From Congeria kusceri (taxonomy: Eukaryota > Mollusca > Bivalvia > Myida > Dreissenidae), in the NCBI GenBank assembly GCA_027627225.1, contig CM051036.1:39497926-39561925 (forward strand): 64,000 nucleotides of DNA, written 5' to 3'. Position 1 is the first letter of the stretch. Every line of letters starts with the position of its first letter. The translations under genes were made by a program, and so were the position numbers. The notes under the pieces are model-generated. The model was not told where the DNA came from. It did no database searches and worked only from the letters and a program-made list of their open reading frames with translations. Shown piece after piece: positions 34,442-46,559 of this stretch.

Positions 34442-35806
34442 TTAAAACCTCATCAGAATATAAGTCTACATTATGATATCCGTCAAAATCAGTACCTATG
34501 TACTCTGTCCGTTCATGACAATAATGCTCCTCGTGCTTACGCGTAGCTTTACATGCCTCTATGTAGCCTCCGTAACCTACATTGCTTGCATCACAATACA
34601 TATCTATGTCAATACAGATAGATTCAACCATTGACTTACCTACATTATTCAAGTTAGATGCATTGCCTCGCCAATAATTCAGCTCTGATAATGCTTTTGT
34701 GGACACAACCACACTTGATTTCCTCATCAAGACACATTTGCTTAAATAACTTGTTTTTCTACAAACAATCTTTCCGAAAACACTGGAAAGTGAAACTATT
34801 TGTCCAATGACAGAAGCTAAAAGTTTTACCGGTATCAAATAAAATGTATCCATGCGCAACTGTTCCAACAAAGAATCTATAGTGGCCTCAAACGCACAAT
34901 GCGCTCGTCTGTTATATACAAATGGTTTGTATTAAAATTTAATACATGCCCCAACCAAATGGTTTCTTTAACAGGCAACCAGTTGCATTTTTCTTCTGCT
35001 AGCATAAATCCCAACTTAGATAATGTTTGTTTTACAAACTTGCTGGTTTTGTGAGCTCTTTCATATGTTTCATCACCCCCTATACCGTCATCTAAAAACA
35101 TAATCACGTCGTGACTTAAAGAACGGAAATATTGGACAACAACTTTCAAAACTTTCGTAAAAATATGACCGGCGCATGATATTCCAAATGGTAATGAATT
35201 GAACACATAAAACTTTTCGTCAAAATGAGAACCCCAATAAAACCCTAAATACGTTGTGTGGGTTGGAAAAATATCAATATGGTGGTATGCGCTTTTGAGA
35301 TCAAATGTAAATACATAACTGTCTTTATCAAACATTTGCTGCGCAATCTTGACATCTTCGAATTTTACTCTGAACAAATGAATACACTCATTAATATGTC
35401 TGCAAGCAAGCACTCGTCTCGGTTTTCCAACCTTACTGTATGCAACAGTTAATGGATTTACAACATGAGGACGTTTTAGTACTTCAGAAATAATACCCTT
35501 TTTCAATAGGCGTTGAATTTCGCTTGATACAAATTCTTGAGAATCTTTAGCAGATTTATTATTTTTCAAACAAGCTTCGTGAGGTATACGTTTTAGTGGT
35601 AATTTATAACTGCTACAAATTGTATTTAAGATATAGATATCATCACATATTTCGTTCCATTTCCCGATTACTCTCTTTAAGCAGCCTACTGGTGAACTCT
35701 TTTCACATATACTCAAACAAGGTATACCTTTTATACTCACATCTCTGTTTTCCACACCTACCACGTGTACATCAGTGTTTCCGCTTTCGCTATCTATTTT
35801 TACCAT
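34407..35806 (-). pseudogene. YR-retrotransposon reverse transcriptase and RNase H
   Basis: The frame from 35806 to 34877 has the DIRS/Ngaro-type RT: ISEVLKRPHVVNPLTVAYSK, KPRRVLACRHINECI, FTFDLKSAYHHIDIFPTH (motif A), FNSLPFGISCAGHIFTKV and VIMFLDDGIGG, where FLDD replaces the usual YxDD. A stop and frameshift near 34877 lead to the frame 34871-34407. That frame holds the thumb (YLIPVKLLASVIGQIVSLSS) and the start of RNase H, IDMYCDASNVGYGGYIE, whose Asp is catalytic. The rest of RNase H is displaced by the acidic-repeat region. This RT would copy the element into circular cDNA for the recombinase. Confidence 0.9.
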
Positions 35807-35872
35807 TTTATCAACTTCCGGTTTGTTAAAAAAATCAAAGCATGTACTTATCCTGTTATTGCTCGTGCCTCG

Positions 35873-36598
35873 TCATTGAGGACACTCTGCCTTCCAGTGG
35901 CCAGATGCTCCGCACATAAAACACAGCCCCAGTCGTTGTCGTTGACCGGAAGTTGCGAACTGCTGCCCGAAACGCTGACTGCCAGGTGGCGCTGGACTTT
36001 CGGAGGGAACAGTCTGCCTCCTTGGATATGGGAACGTCTTGGCCCTTGATTTTTTATGCTGTTCAGAACGAACTTTCCAGTTCGCCATGGCGTCTGCTTT
36101 CAATATGCGTTTCTCGTCGTCACTTTCGGACGCCAGCGGATTAGTTTCGTATTCAGAAACTACTATCTAGCCCAGCTCTGAGGCATCGGCAAGGTTAATT
36201 AGTTTCTGCCTCCGTTTGATTATTTCTTGCGCTGCAACATATATATTCCTGCGTTTATACAACATTCTTATCTACTGGATATTGATTCAAAATACATGCA
36301 TAGAGTTCTTAAACTATGACAAATATCTGCCAACAACCAAACATTTAACCAACGCCACGTGCAATTGCATACTGCACGAGGTAAATCCTCGTGAAACCAA
36401 TATCGACCTACCTCAAGGGTACTAGTTAATAAATAAAAGTACTCTAACATTCAATTGCAAACTTTACCTTGAATAACGGATTCTTTTACTTCGTCAGTTT
36501 TTCCCGAATTTAAGCTACTTGAAATTTCATCCAATTTATTCAAAATTTTATTATTATGCCTTAACTGTTCACCATTTTCTCCACCCCTCGTTCGTCCA
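35873..36598 (-). pseudogene. YR-retrotransposon gag with CCHC knuckle and a probable intron
   Basis: The first part (about 36598-36468) encodes a helical segment with ILNKLDEISSSLNS and ends at a donor AAG-GTAAAG. A 236-bp gap (36467-36232) ends in TTGCAG. Joining the two preserves the frame into IIKRRQKLINLADASELG, a stop (TAG at 36167-36169), then EYETNPLASESDDEKR and, at the C-terminus, CFMCGASGHWKAECP, a perfect C-x2-C-x4-H-x4-C nucleic-acid-binding knuckle. The ATG at 36598 needs a one-base frame correction to reach this frame. The gap could be an intron or a small insertion. Confidence 0.75.
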
Positions 36599-36601
36599 TG
36601 T

Positions 36602-36774
36602 TGAAAAAGTAATTAAAGCGTTCAGTTGGAAGTCGAGCATAGAACTGATTATACCCGCCAAAACAAACCGGTTTTGTGCCTACCATGTACTACGTGGTTA
36701 CAACGCTCGAGTAACTCGCTCACGTGTACTTCAATACTTTGAGACATTCGTTCTGCACTATACAACGTAACGTG
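36602..36774 (-). repeat. Split direct repeat A1, 5' end of the YR retrotransposon
   Basis: 173-bp direct copy of A2 (23286-23458), about 95 percent identical. Sequence similarity stops at both ends at the same positions, defining the repeat boundaries. Confidence 0.9.
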
Positions 36775-36884
36775 CAAAACCTATAATGGTAGATTACGTA
36801 TAAAAGTACCGTATTTTCGGATTTTTAATATTCGGACATACGCATTTATTTGCGATACACGATATATTCTCTAAATGGACACAG

Positions 36885-38830
36885 TCAGGGCTGCATGAAA
36901 CAGGAGAACTTCTCCAATCATACAAAACTCATGGATGTATGATACTAGAGAACTTCTCTTATCGGGCACAGTTAGAGCTGTATAAAGCACGAGAACTTCT
37001 CGAATCGGACATAATAAGAGCTGTATAAAACACGATAACGTCTCTAATCAGACACAGTCAGGGTTGTATGAAACACGAGATAATAGATCTTCTCTAAGGT
37101 GAATCAGTCACGGCTGTGTGAAACCCGATTTCGTCTCTAACCGCACATAGTCAGAGCTGTATTAAACACGAGAACGTCTTCAATCATACAAGTCATGGCT
37201 TATGAAACTCGAATACTTTTCTGACCGGACATAGTCAATGTTATACGAAGCACGAAAACTTCTCTGACAGGACACAGTCAATGTTATACGCAACACAAGA
37301 ACTTCTCCAATCTAACCAAGTCAGGGCTATATGAAACACGAGAACTTTACTAATTAGACACATGTAGAGCGTATGAAAAACAAGATCTACTCAAATCGTC
37401 AATAATTAAAGATGTATGAAACACGAAAAATCTCTATTCAGACAGGGCTGTATAAAATACGATAACTTCTCTAACAAGACACAGTCATGGCTGTATGAAA
37501 CGCGAGACCTTTTGAGATCGGACAAAATTAGAGCTCTATAAAACACGAAAACGTCTCTAATCAGACACAGTCATGGATGTATAACATACAAGAACTTCTC
37601 AACCAGGATACAGACATTGCTGTATGAAACACTATAAATTATCAGTCATGAATGTATCAAACACGATAACTTCCCTAACCGGTACTCATGGATAACAAAA
37701 CAGACGAACTTTTCTAATCGAACACAGTTAAAGCTGTATGAAACACGAACTCTTCTCTAATCGGACTCAGTTAAAGCTGTATGAAACAGGAAATTTTCTC
37801 TTATAGGAAACACTCAGGGTTGTATGAAACAAGAAAACTTATGCAATCAAACACAGTCTTGGATTTATGAAATACGAGATATTTCTAACCGGAATCAGTC
37901 AGGGCTGTGTAAAAGCACGTGAGCTTCTCCTACCTGACACGTTTTTGGCTGTATAAAATAAGAGAACTTACCTAACCAGACACAGTCATGGTTGTATGAA
38001 ACAAGTGAACTTCTCTAACCGGACACAGTCAAGCTTGTATGAAACACGAAATCTTCACTAATCGAACTCAGGTAGGGCTGTGTGAAAAAAGAGATAACCC
38101 CTAACCGGACGCAATCAGGGCTGCACGAAACACGAAAACGTCTCCAACCGTACAAAGTCATGAATGTATGAAACGCGTTTAACGTCTTCAACCATACAAA
38201 GTCACGGCTGTATGAAACACGCGAACTTCTCTTATATGACACAGTTAGAGCCGTATGAAACACTAGAATTACTCTAAACGGACATGTTTACATGAAACAC
38301 GTGAACCTCTCTTACCGGTAACAGTCATGACTGTATGAAACAAGTGAACTTCTCTAACCGGACACAGTCAGGGTTGTATGAAACACGAGATCTTCTCTAA
38401 ACGGTATAAGTCAGGGCTGTGTGAAACACGAGATCTTTTCTAACCTGGCACAGTCAGAGCTGTGAGAAACAGGAGAACTTCTCCAATCATACACAGTGAT
38501 GGATATATGAAACACGAGCATTTCTCTAACCGGACAGACTCATGGCTGTATGAAGCAAATTCTCTAATCCGTGTCGGATTTTATAGTGTTATATAGCGTT
38601 TATAGTGTTTCATATAGTTAAAGCTGTATGTGACACGATAACTGTTATAATTGGACACAGTCGGTGCTGTATTAAACACGTGAACCTCTCTAACCGGACA
38701 AAGTCATGGCTGTGTGAAACACGTGAACTTTTCTAAACCGACACTGTCAGGGCTGTATGAATCAAGAAAGGTTTTCTAGTCTGAAACTATCAGCGCTGAA
38801 TAAAACACGAGAACTTCTCTAACTGGGGAA
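36885..38830. repeat. Minisatellite with ~43-bp unit, about 45 copies
   Basis: The unit reads GTATGAAACACGAGAACTTC-TCTAACCGGACACAGTCAGGGCT with many substitutions and small length changes. Copies are too diverged and too contiguous to be a CRISPR array. It starts about 110 bp beyond the YR retrotransposon terminus. The minus-strand frame at 38015-38263 is a translation of the repeat. Confidence 0.9.
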
Positions 38831-39294
38831 TTCAGTTCATATTTTGTTGTTTGAAATATTAACAAAAATGGGGAATTAATTGACACGTACAGTTATTATA
38901 TTTAAATATAAAAATAGTATAAGTATATATTTGCATATATAATTGTTTATCTTGCTATGCATGTAAAACATATATCGATTACTAACTACTAGTACTAGTT
39001 GTTATTGGTTGTTTTGCCTGAATAATTGTTAATAAATAATTTTTAAAAAGTTCACTTATTTAAAAACCAATATTATACTTCATAAGACAACATGCACATA
39101 TTAATAATCGAACATTGATACTTCATCGCGTAAACAATATCAAAACCACGCGGTTGTTCAGTAACACCCCATGTGGTCCGCACTTTCCTTCTTTGTTCAT
39201 ATGGTCCGCAGATTTCCTATAATCCTTCTTTGTCTAGTATGTTTTCCGCACTTTCCTATATAAGCTATATGTCGTACGCAGATTGGTCCGCGTT
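38831..39294. other. AT-rich spacer, nothing recognised
   Basis: Only short repeats of GGTCCGCA-TTTCC type near 39175-39260 are seen; no gene. Confidence 0.5.
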
Positions 39295-39740
39295 TAAGTG
39301 CGACCCGATGGTGATGACACGATGGTACGATGGCGATGACACGATGGTACGATGACGATGTTACGATGGTGATGACACGACTGTACGATGGTGATGACAC
39401 GACGGTACGACGACGATGGTACGATGGTGATAACAATATAGTACGATGATGACGACACGATCGTACGATTACGATGGCACGATGATGATGACACTATCGT
39501 ACGATGACAATGACATGACAGTACGCTGAGGATGACAAGATGGTACGATGATGATGGTGCGATGGTACGATGGCACGATGACGATGACACGATGGTACGA
39601 TTACGATGACACAATGTTACATCGCACTATCTCCATCGTGCCATTGTACCATCGTGTTATCACCATCGTACCATCGCACCATCGTCATCGTACCATCGTG
39701 TCATCGACATCGTACCATCGTGTCACTGTGCCGTCGCGGT
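39295..39740. repeat. Inverted GATG/CATC minisatellite, left copy
   Basis: GATGACACGATGGTACGATG-type repeats run to about 39622, switch at a centre near ACAATGTTACATCGCAC and continue as their complement (CATCGTACCATCGTGTC) to about 39740. The whole block is one long imperfect palindrome, ending in AAAATCGCGATGG near 39755. Ser/His/Arg-rich frames here are repeat translations. Confidence 0.85.
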
Positions 39741-39922
39741 TTAGATTTCTATTCAAAATCGCGATGGCACTAACTGAATTTGAATTTATTGTTTGTTTCG
39801 TGCTACTTACCCCCGGAGTCGTCAACCAGAGGTCGTGATGGACAAGGGTATTTTGCCCACCTCTTATCAAAGACATTATCAATTCGATACAATCTTGTCG
39901 AGAGACACAGGCGGAAATAGAC

Positions 39923-40519
39923 ATGTGCAACAAAATTCCAATATATAACGCAACAAAAAGATCGACGAAAAGATTTAAAAATAAGAAGCCGTATTGGAAC
40001 GATGAATTAACTGGTCTATGGAAGGAAATGATGGATAGAGAGAAAAAGTTCCTAAAATGTAAAGACTCTCTCGGAAAACGAACGCTCCGCTCAATAAATG
40101 TTTTCGATAAAACCCTACGCAGGACAGAAAGGGCACACAGATACGCCCGTGCAATTGAAATAGAGGAATTTACGGCGAGCAACCCCACAGAATTCTGGCC
40201 GAAAATCCAATATTTGGGACCCCGAAAAGACAGGTCAATTCCTGTGGAAATTGTTGTCCATAACACCTGCATAATTACAGACGAGAACACGGTGATTGAA
40301 CGCTGCAAATCAGATTTCGAAAACTTGTACAATTGCGATGACAATAATGACTTTGATGAAACTCATTTCGACAGGTGTAAGCTACGCAAACAGTTAATTG
40401 AAATGCAAATGGATGACCCCTTATATGAATTTAATGAAACACTGAATAAGAACATATCTATTGTTGAACTTTCTGAAGTGATAATGAAAGCTAAATCAGG
40501 GTCAGCCTCCGGTAATTGA
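39923..40519 (+). pseudogene. LINE polyprotein: pre-RT linker
   Basis: This 198-codon frame contains FKNKKPYWNDELTGLWKEM, a motif typical of the segment after LINE endonucleases, and FWPKIQYLGPRKDRSIPVE. It ends with SEVIMKAKSGSASG, the opening of the RT domain. A stop occurs at 40517 and the RT continues downstream. Confidence 0.85.
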
Positions 40520-40521
40520 CG

Positions 40522-41331
40522 TTTTAAAGGAACTTTTCCTACTTGTGCTGGACACTGGAATTATCCCCGCTTTGTGGCGGCAGGCCATTATTTGCCCCAT
40601 ACTGAAGGACCCACATTCGGACAAACGTGTCCCCTTGAACAATAGGGGTGTCTGCTGTCGTGTGTTAGTAAATTATACACAACATTGATAAATACGAGGC
40701 TTTCGTCACATCTAGAGTCGATTTCGGTATTGGAAGAAGAATAAAATGGGTTTAGGTCGAAGCGGGCCTGTAAGGAGCACATATTGACATTGGATAGCAT
40801 CATTAAAAACAATGCAAATGTCTTCACCGCGAGCATAGACTTGATCGAGTGTTTTGATTATATCGACAGAGGTATGTTCTTTATAAACTCTTGCTATATA
40901 AGGTCGATGGTAAAATGTACAATTCAATTCAAAACATTTACGCAAGCTCGTATGCAAGCGTGAGAATAAATAACAAGCTAACGGACTTGTTCGATTGCAA
41001 AACTGGGGTCAAATCGGGCAGCAGTCTGTCGCCGACCCTGTTTTCGATATTTGGTAACGACTTAATCGGTGAAATAAATGACCTCGACCTTGGTATTAGC
41101 ATGAGCGAGGTTCGGATATCACTCCACCTATACGCAGACGAAATTATGCTCCTGGCGGACGCGGAACACAAACTGCAGGCGATGCTGGATGCACTCCATA
41201 GCTGGTGTAAGCGCTGGAGGGTCCTGAGCAAAACATCGAAATCTAAGTGTATGCACTGCCGGCGAGGACGCACACCCCGGTCTGACTTTGTGTTTAAAGT
41301 TGGAGAAAACACTCTAGATACTGTAGAATAA
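40522..41331 (+). pseudogene. LINE reverse transcriptase with YADE in place of YADD
   Basis: The fingers (VLKELFLLVLDTGIIPALWR, then QAIICPILKDPHSDKR) are followed by a scrambled stretch with stops (40650-40890) in which ASIDLIECFDYIDRGM, motif A, is still visible. From 40891 the frame reads KTGVKSGSSLSPTLFSIF, then SLHLYADEIMLLADAEHKLQ. The second Asp of motif C is replaced by Glu, which on its own would be expected to abolish or strongly reduce activity. WCKRWRVLSKTSKSKCMH follows. Confidence 0.85.
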
Positions 41332-41335
41332 TATC

Positions 41336-41800
41336 AGTATCTTGGAGTGATTTTTCATGAAAAGAGCACTTACACATTTAACGCGGAGTCACTTGCGAAG
41401 GGCGGTGGACGGGCGCTCGGAGCGATCATCAGCAAAATCCATAATTTGAAAGAATTCGGATTTCAGGCATTTGAGAAACTTTGTAAAAGTTGTGTTACAC
41501 CGATACTGGAGTATTAGTGCTGCAGTTTGGGGACTAAAGCAGTTTCAGTGCATTGACAACATACAGAACAAAGCACTCCGCTACTTCCTGGGCGTCCACA
41601 GGTTCGCCCCTACGCTAGCGATCCACGGTGACACGGGCTGGATACCAAGTGTCTACAGGCGGTGGCAGCGTGCCCTGAGGTTCTGGAATAGGCTTATCGA
41701 CATGGACGACACAAGACTCACGAAGAAAGTATTTCTGCATGATATTAAGTGTGACAATAATTGGTCAAGTGAGGTTAAAACTATAATGTGCACGTTGTGA
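41336..41800 (+). pseudogene. LINE post-RT thumb region
   Basis: A TAA at 41329 and a frameshift near 41470 break the protein, but YLGVIFHEKSTY, LAKGGGRALGAIISKIH and, after the shift, ALRYFLGVHRFAPTLAIHGD and TGWIPSVYRRWQRALRFW are readable. These are conserved blocks that follow the RT in this LINE family. Confidence 0.8.
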
Positions 41801-41965
41801 CTCAACGATCATTTCACAACAAAGTAAAAGTTAACCTCAAAGACACCGAAGCGCGCATACTTAGTTACTACGCTACCAATATGGTCCCGTGATATACAAG
41901 CGGCACCAAAGCTCAGGACATATATAACATTTAAGAGCGAATTTAAATGCGAAGAGTATGTCAAA

Positions 41966-42301
41966 TTGATTCTATCTAAATACGAAAGATCTGTTCTATG
42001 CCAGTTCCAAGTGGGAATACTTCCGTTACGCATTGAAACAGGACTATACATAGGTGAATCCCCCGAAGACAGGCTATGTCGATTTTTTGACTCTGAAACA
42101 GTTGAAAGTGAATCACATTTTTTTCTAGAGTGCTGTCTGTGCGATGACATTAGGACCAGCACTATAAGTAACACTAAAGAGTTACTGTCAACAGTTAACT
42201 GTGAGGAAACACTAAAAATGTTATTAACATTGCACCCCAGGATAACATCCAAATTCATTGTGAAAGCGTATTTACATATGCAAAATACCATTAACTTATA
42301 A
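41966..42301 (+). pseudogene. LINE C-terminal zinc-finger-like region
   Basis: This frame has RSVLCQFQVGILPLRIETG, then EDRLCRFFDSETVESESHF and FLECCLCDDIR. The C-x(about 17)-H-x4-CC spacing is the usual C-terminal Cys-His cluster of many LINEs. The stop at 42299 looks like the natural end of the polyprotein. Confidence 0.75.
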
Positions 42302-42330
42302 AGCATACTTGTTATTCTAACACGGCACGT

Positions 42331-43263
42331 GGCTAGTTTTCCATAGAAAAAGAAGGAAATCAACCGTGGGTTATTCTGCAACAAATCATGGGCGGAGCCT
42401 TATGCTTTGAAAATAATTCCTGAAATTCGAAGAAATTGTTCCGTAAAATGTACGTGCTTAAACGCGCGATGGCAAAATTGTGACAAACAAATAATTTCTG
42501 CATTAAATAGCGCAATACAACCACATTTTTACTACTTAAATTTGCGATATAAGCATAACATTTTCACTGTATTCATCGACAAGTATAACGTCATGTGCTT
42601 AATGTTTATCAATAACGCTGACATCATTTTGAATTCTTATTTATTGACGTCACAGAAACGCACGAGTGAATGTACATTGCGGAAAATGGGCGGAGTATAG
42701 ATTAATATAGTTCTGATTCATAACCTTTAAAAATACAGACGAATTTTATATAAGATCATGTTAGAAGCGAAATAATTGACGGGTAAGCGTTTCTTATTGC
42801 GGTAATAACCAACGGTTTGTCGTTCCGATGCTGGTTATGAAACCACTAGGGCTATCGCCCTCGTGGTTTAATTCCTACGCATCTATAAACAATAAAGAAA
42901 TAATGAAGCAAAAGGAGAAATAAACCCAATTATTTTCTTTTTGTTGCGAACGTCTTACCGCAATAACCAGCGCTAACCAGCCAATTATTTCTTAATTATC
43001 CCATTATTTCATAGTGATATATGAATATTTGTTTGTATCAATATCCATTTTTATGTTCATTATTGCCCATATCATGCTTATGATAAAGTGTTGTGTAAAT
43101 ATTTATATCAAACGAAATTTAATCACATATTTATTGATGGTGACATATAGGTCCACTGGGCTGGGTGCTCATTTACATTTTTGCTTTGTATATGCTTGTT
43201 TACTCAGCTGTATGCACATGTCTAGGTAATAAAAGAATAACTTACTTACTTACTATTCCACAA
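42331..43263. other. Intergenic DNA with a hairpin and a TTAA-element end
   Basis: No gene is seen. AAACCAC-AGGGC facing GCCCT-GTGGTTT forms a tight hairpin at 42840-42869. At about 42888-42955 lies the left terminus of the TTAA element family in inverted orientation, ending TTGTTGCGAACGTCT; its other end is missing. Inverted pieces of TTACCGCAATAACC flank this block (about 42800 and 42955). Confidence 0.6.
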
Positions 43264-43860
43264 CGCATGCGCGAAAGGAAGGCGATGGTACGATGACGAT
43301 GACACGATGGTACGATGATAATTACACGATGGCACGATGACGATGACACGATGACACGATGGTACGATGGCACGATGGTACGATGGTGATGACACGATGT
43401 TACGATGACGATGACACGATGATACGATGACGATGGTACGATACGATGATGATGACGTGATGGCGATGATGGTGCGATGATGATGACACGATGATACGAT
43501 GGTACGATGACGATGGCACGATGGTAGAATGGCACGATATCGATGGTGCAATGGTACGATGACGACGGCGCGATGTTACATCGCACTATCACCATCATGA
43601 CATCGTGTCATCGTGCTATCACCATCGTACCATCGCACCATCTAGTTAACGGCATGGTACGATCGCATCACCGTGCCATCGTCATCATATCATCGCAACA
43701 TCGTCATCGTACCATCTTGTTATCGACATGGTACCATCGCATCACCGTGCCATCGTCATCGTATCATCGCACCATCATAATCGTACCATTGTGTCATCGT
43801 CATCGTACCATCGTGTCATCGTGCCATCGTGGGTGGTTTGGATTTCCATTTAAAATCGCG
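43264..43860. repeat. Inverted GATG/CATC minisatellite, right copy
   Basis: The block has the same design as 39295-39740: ACGATGGTACGATGACGATG repeats, a switch near GCGATGTTACATCGCACTAT (about 43570), then the complementary arm and a boundary of AAAATCGCGATGG near 43855. Both copies share the sequence right of the array, so they are two copies of one repeat family. Confidence 0.85.
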
Positions 43861-44980
43861 ATGGACCTAACGGAAAACCGCAGAAAACCACGTTCAGCCA
43901 GACATTAAGAGGAAATACGGCATACTGGATCTGAGTGTTTAGAGGTGGTCGTTACTACAGAATTTCGGTCAAAATTTGCGTTTATAATTTAATAAACGGG
44001 TAATTATTTAATCGCTGCCTTAAGCATCGGTCATATTGACAATCGAGTTGCGACGACTTTACGGCGAGCTAACGGCGCGATATTCTGACAAATATGTGCG
44101 GTGACCGCACGTCGTCCGTGCATTGTTTCTCGACCGCAAGGTCGCCGCAACGACCGCAAAATACATTAGTTCAGTCGCTTAAGTTGATTCGACGGCCGTG
44201 CGTCAATCACTCATAATGCGGGCATCGTGGGGGCATCTTGCCGTCACCGTACGGTTTTAGCTTCGAATTTGTCAGCCTCAAGAACGCACTTTGCACACTT
44301 GTGGGCGCCGTACGACTTCTTTGCACAGCACGTACAGCATCCTTGCGATAAATTCATTTGCACCGCAAGAATGAAACTGACACCTAACGGTCGCCGCAAG
44401 ACCTGTGGGGTTATCGCACGGTGAGCGCACGACGCCATGTGCTTTGTATAAGGAACGGATGTTACTTGCATGCTTTTGGCACAACGTTATCATTTTTCCA
44501 TATTTATTTTCACTGTTATTACATTTATTATTGTTATTTCTCTTTATTTTAAGTGAAGTGTGTTACAATGGCTACTTTGAAGCAATCTGTACAATTATTT
44601 ACAATTTTATCAATTTATAAATAGTATCTTCCTGAAGTACATGTCTTATTACATGTCGTAAATGTCACCAGTACTTGGAGGATTTTTACGAAAAAACAAA
44701 TGTTGATTGTTGTGTTGCTGCCAAGATTCCTTTGCTGTCTTGCGGCGACCGTGCGAACAACTTGTTTTGACAGTGCGATAACTATGCGTAGGCCGTGCGT
44801 TTACATTAAAAGTCATTCACAAACGTACGGTGCCCTTAGGGTGAATATGATGAACCTTAAATGCAACTTCATGTACAATACAAATATCGTGTACAAAAGT
44901 TGGTGATTTTCATCTTTATATGATTATAAATATAATACTAGAACTCCGCATGTCGGATGTGTCGCCTAACGGGGCGTAAC
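43861..44980. other. GC-richer unassigned segment
   Basis: Scattered CGCCGCAA/TTGCGGCGACCGT motifs occur in both orientations near 44142, 44390 and 44738, suggesting an old repeat, but clean termini are not visible. The short overlapping frames at 44227-44493 show no domain. Confidence 0.4.
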
Positions 44981-45715
44981 TCAAGTACGATAAGAGCAAT
45001 TATTCCGAAAACAAAATTTAACTAACACTTCCCTACATTTTCATAATGATTGCACAAAAACTTATCAAATTATTGTCTGCACAAGACTTATTTGAACTTT
45101 TTTTGTAAAGGAGCATAACTCAAGAAATATAAGAGCAATTATGCTGAAAACCGAACTTGATCTTTCTTTTATGCTTAGTAACACTTCCTTAAAGTTTCAT
45201 AATGATTGCACAACAACGTCTCCAGTTATTGTCTGCACAAACCTTAATTGATTGTTTAAGATTAGAGTAAGTATGCGAAAACTTGAACTTAGTCTTCCTT
45301 CTATTCCTACTAACACTTCCCTAAAGTTTCATAATGATTGCACAAAAAATAGTGTCTGCACAATACTTATTTGAACTATTTTTTAAAGGAGCATAACTCA
45401 TGTATGGTAAGAGCAATTATGCCAAAAAGCGAACTTAACCTTCCTTTTATGCCTTTAGCACTTACCTAAAGTTTCATAATGATTGCACAGAAACCTGTCA
45501 AGTTATTGTCTGCACAAACCTTATTTAACTTTTCTTTCTAAAAGAGCATAACTCGAGTACGATAAAAGCAATTAAGTTGAAAACCGAACTTACCTTCCTT
45601 TTATGCTTATTTCCCTAAAGTTACAGCCGCCTCCGACGCCGCCGCCGCCAACAATGCCACCGACGTCGTCAAAAGTAACCCCTTTGTGTAGCCTTTGCAG
45701 GCGACACAAAAATGA
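44981..45715. repeat. Tandem repeat, ~150-bp unit, about four copies
   Basis: Each unit has GAGCATAACTCA-GAGCAATTATG, CTAACACTTCC, TTTCATAATGATTGCACA (near 45038, 45202, 45336 and 45474) and ATTGTCTGCACAA. The array closes with CCGCCTCCGACGCCGCCGCC. I recall similar arrays in bivalve genomes. Confidence 0.8.
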
Positions 45716-46559
45716 ATATGATGGTATGTGGTGACATACACCGTAAATATAAATAAATGAATTAATATCTAAAAGCAGGAAATGTTTATTTAAAATTAAA
45801 ATTAAAATATTAAAATCAATAATGTCCTGTGGGACAAGACGAAAAGATGCAGGTCTATACTCATACCAGAAAGGAAGAAATGTATCCGACTACAAACATG
45901 AATTAACATTGATCTAAATTGGTAATGCCTGGAATTATTACATGTATCATAAAGTTAATTTAATTGTTAAGTCCTACGAATTCAAAAACATAACTTGAAA
46001 CATAAAAACCAGTTATTATTGTATAATACAAACTGCGCTATGCCTACTGATACTTAGAAAATGACTTGCACAATAAATTCGATAAAGAGGATTTATGTTT
46101 ATTTAATACAGGTTCGTAGATAAAAATTAATTTATTTCAACATAATTATGTGCACTCATATACAAACATACTTATTACATAAAAATACACAAACCACATT
46201 TATTATACGATAGTGTATTAATATAAAAGTACCCGTGTTAGTGAAAATATATGTTAATTCTAACACAAAAAGAGTTGACAAACTCTTATTTACCGTGGGG
46301 TAAATAATTGAGAAACATAGGAACATATCACAGATAAATATCTCAGATAAATATCACAGATAAATATCTCAGATAAATATGACAGATAAATATCTCAGAA
46401 ATGTAAATTCAACGATAGACTATGCTAATACAAGGTACTAGCAATAATAACAGTGAGTTTTACATGTACATGCGTTACTTACAGAATTATATCACAGTAA
46501 ATGAGATAACATAACATTAATTCGATATACAAGCAACACTTTGGCATTATAATTAAATG
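45716..46559. other. AT-rich DNA with a short tandem repeat
   Basis: At about 46323-46400 AGATAAATATCTC/ACAGATAAATAT alternates in roughly 15-bp steps, five to six times. Otherwise nothing is recognised; it may include the 3' UTR of the minus-strand exon that ends at 46560. Confidence 0.5.

Larger units (their letters stand above)
22750..36774 (-). mobile_element. Tyrosine-recombinase retrotransposon (DIRS/Ngaro-like), split
   Basis: On the minus strand the order is direct repeat A1 (36774-36602), gag with a CCHC knuckle, reverse transcriptase, RNase H, an acidic-repeat region, a tyrosine recombinase, then repeats B1, A2 and B2. A1-body-B1-A2-B2 is the split direct repeat layout described for PAT and Ngaro elements; DIRS-1 itself has inverted ends. 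About 8.5 kb of Gypsy-like sequence interrupts the recombinase N-terminal part, so the element itself is roughly 5.6 kb, normal for this class. Frameshifts, stops and loss of the recombinase tyrosine indicate it is dead. About 480 bp between A2 and B2 (22806-23285) are unassigned. Confidence 0.85.
39790..42330 (+). mobile_element. Dead LINE between two inverted minisatellites
   Basis: About 2.5 kb of non-LTR retrotransposon coding sequence without a readable endonuclease domain. It covers the linker, reverse transcriptase and C-terminal domain, with several stops and frameshifts. The copy may be 5'-truncated within the endonuclease; the ends are not marked by a target duplication or a poly(A) tail. 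Confidence 0.8.

Noticed and set aside
36885..38830. Regular ~43-bp repeats that superficially look like a CRISPR array
   Set aside because: Units are contiguous and diverged with no constant repeat and unique spacer pattern, and the DNA is eukaryotic.
39294..39614. Ser/His/Arg-rich frames at 39.3 and 43.3 kb
   Set aside because: They are repeat translations of the GATG/CATC minisatellites in all frames.
44227..44493. Overlapping Cys-rich frames on both strands
   Set aside because: Cys content follows from CGCCGCAA-type motifs; no consistent zinc-binding spacing.
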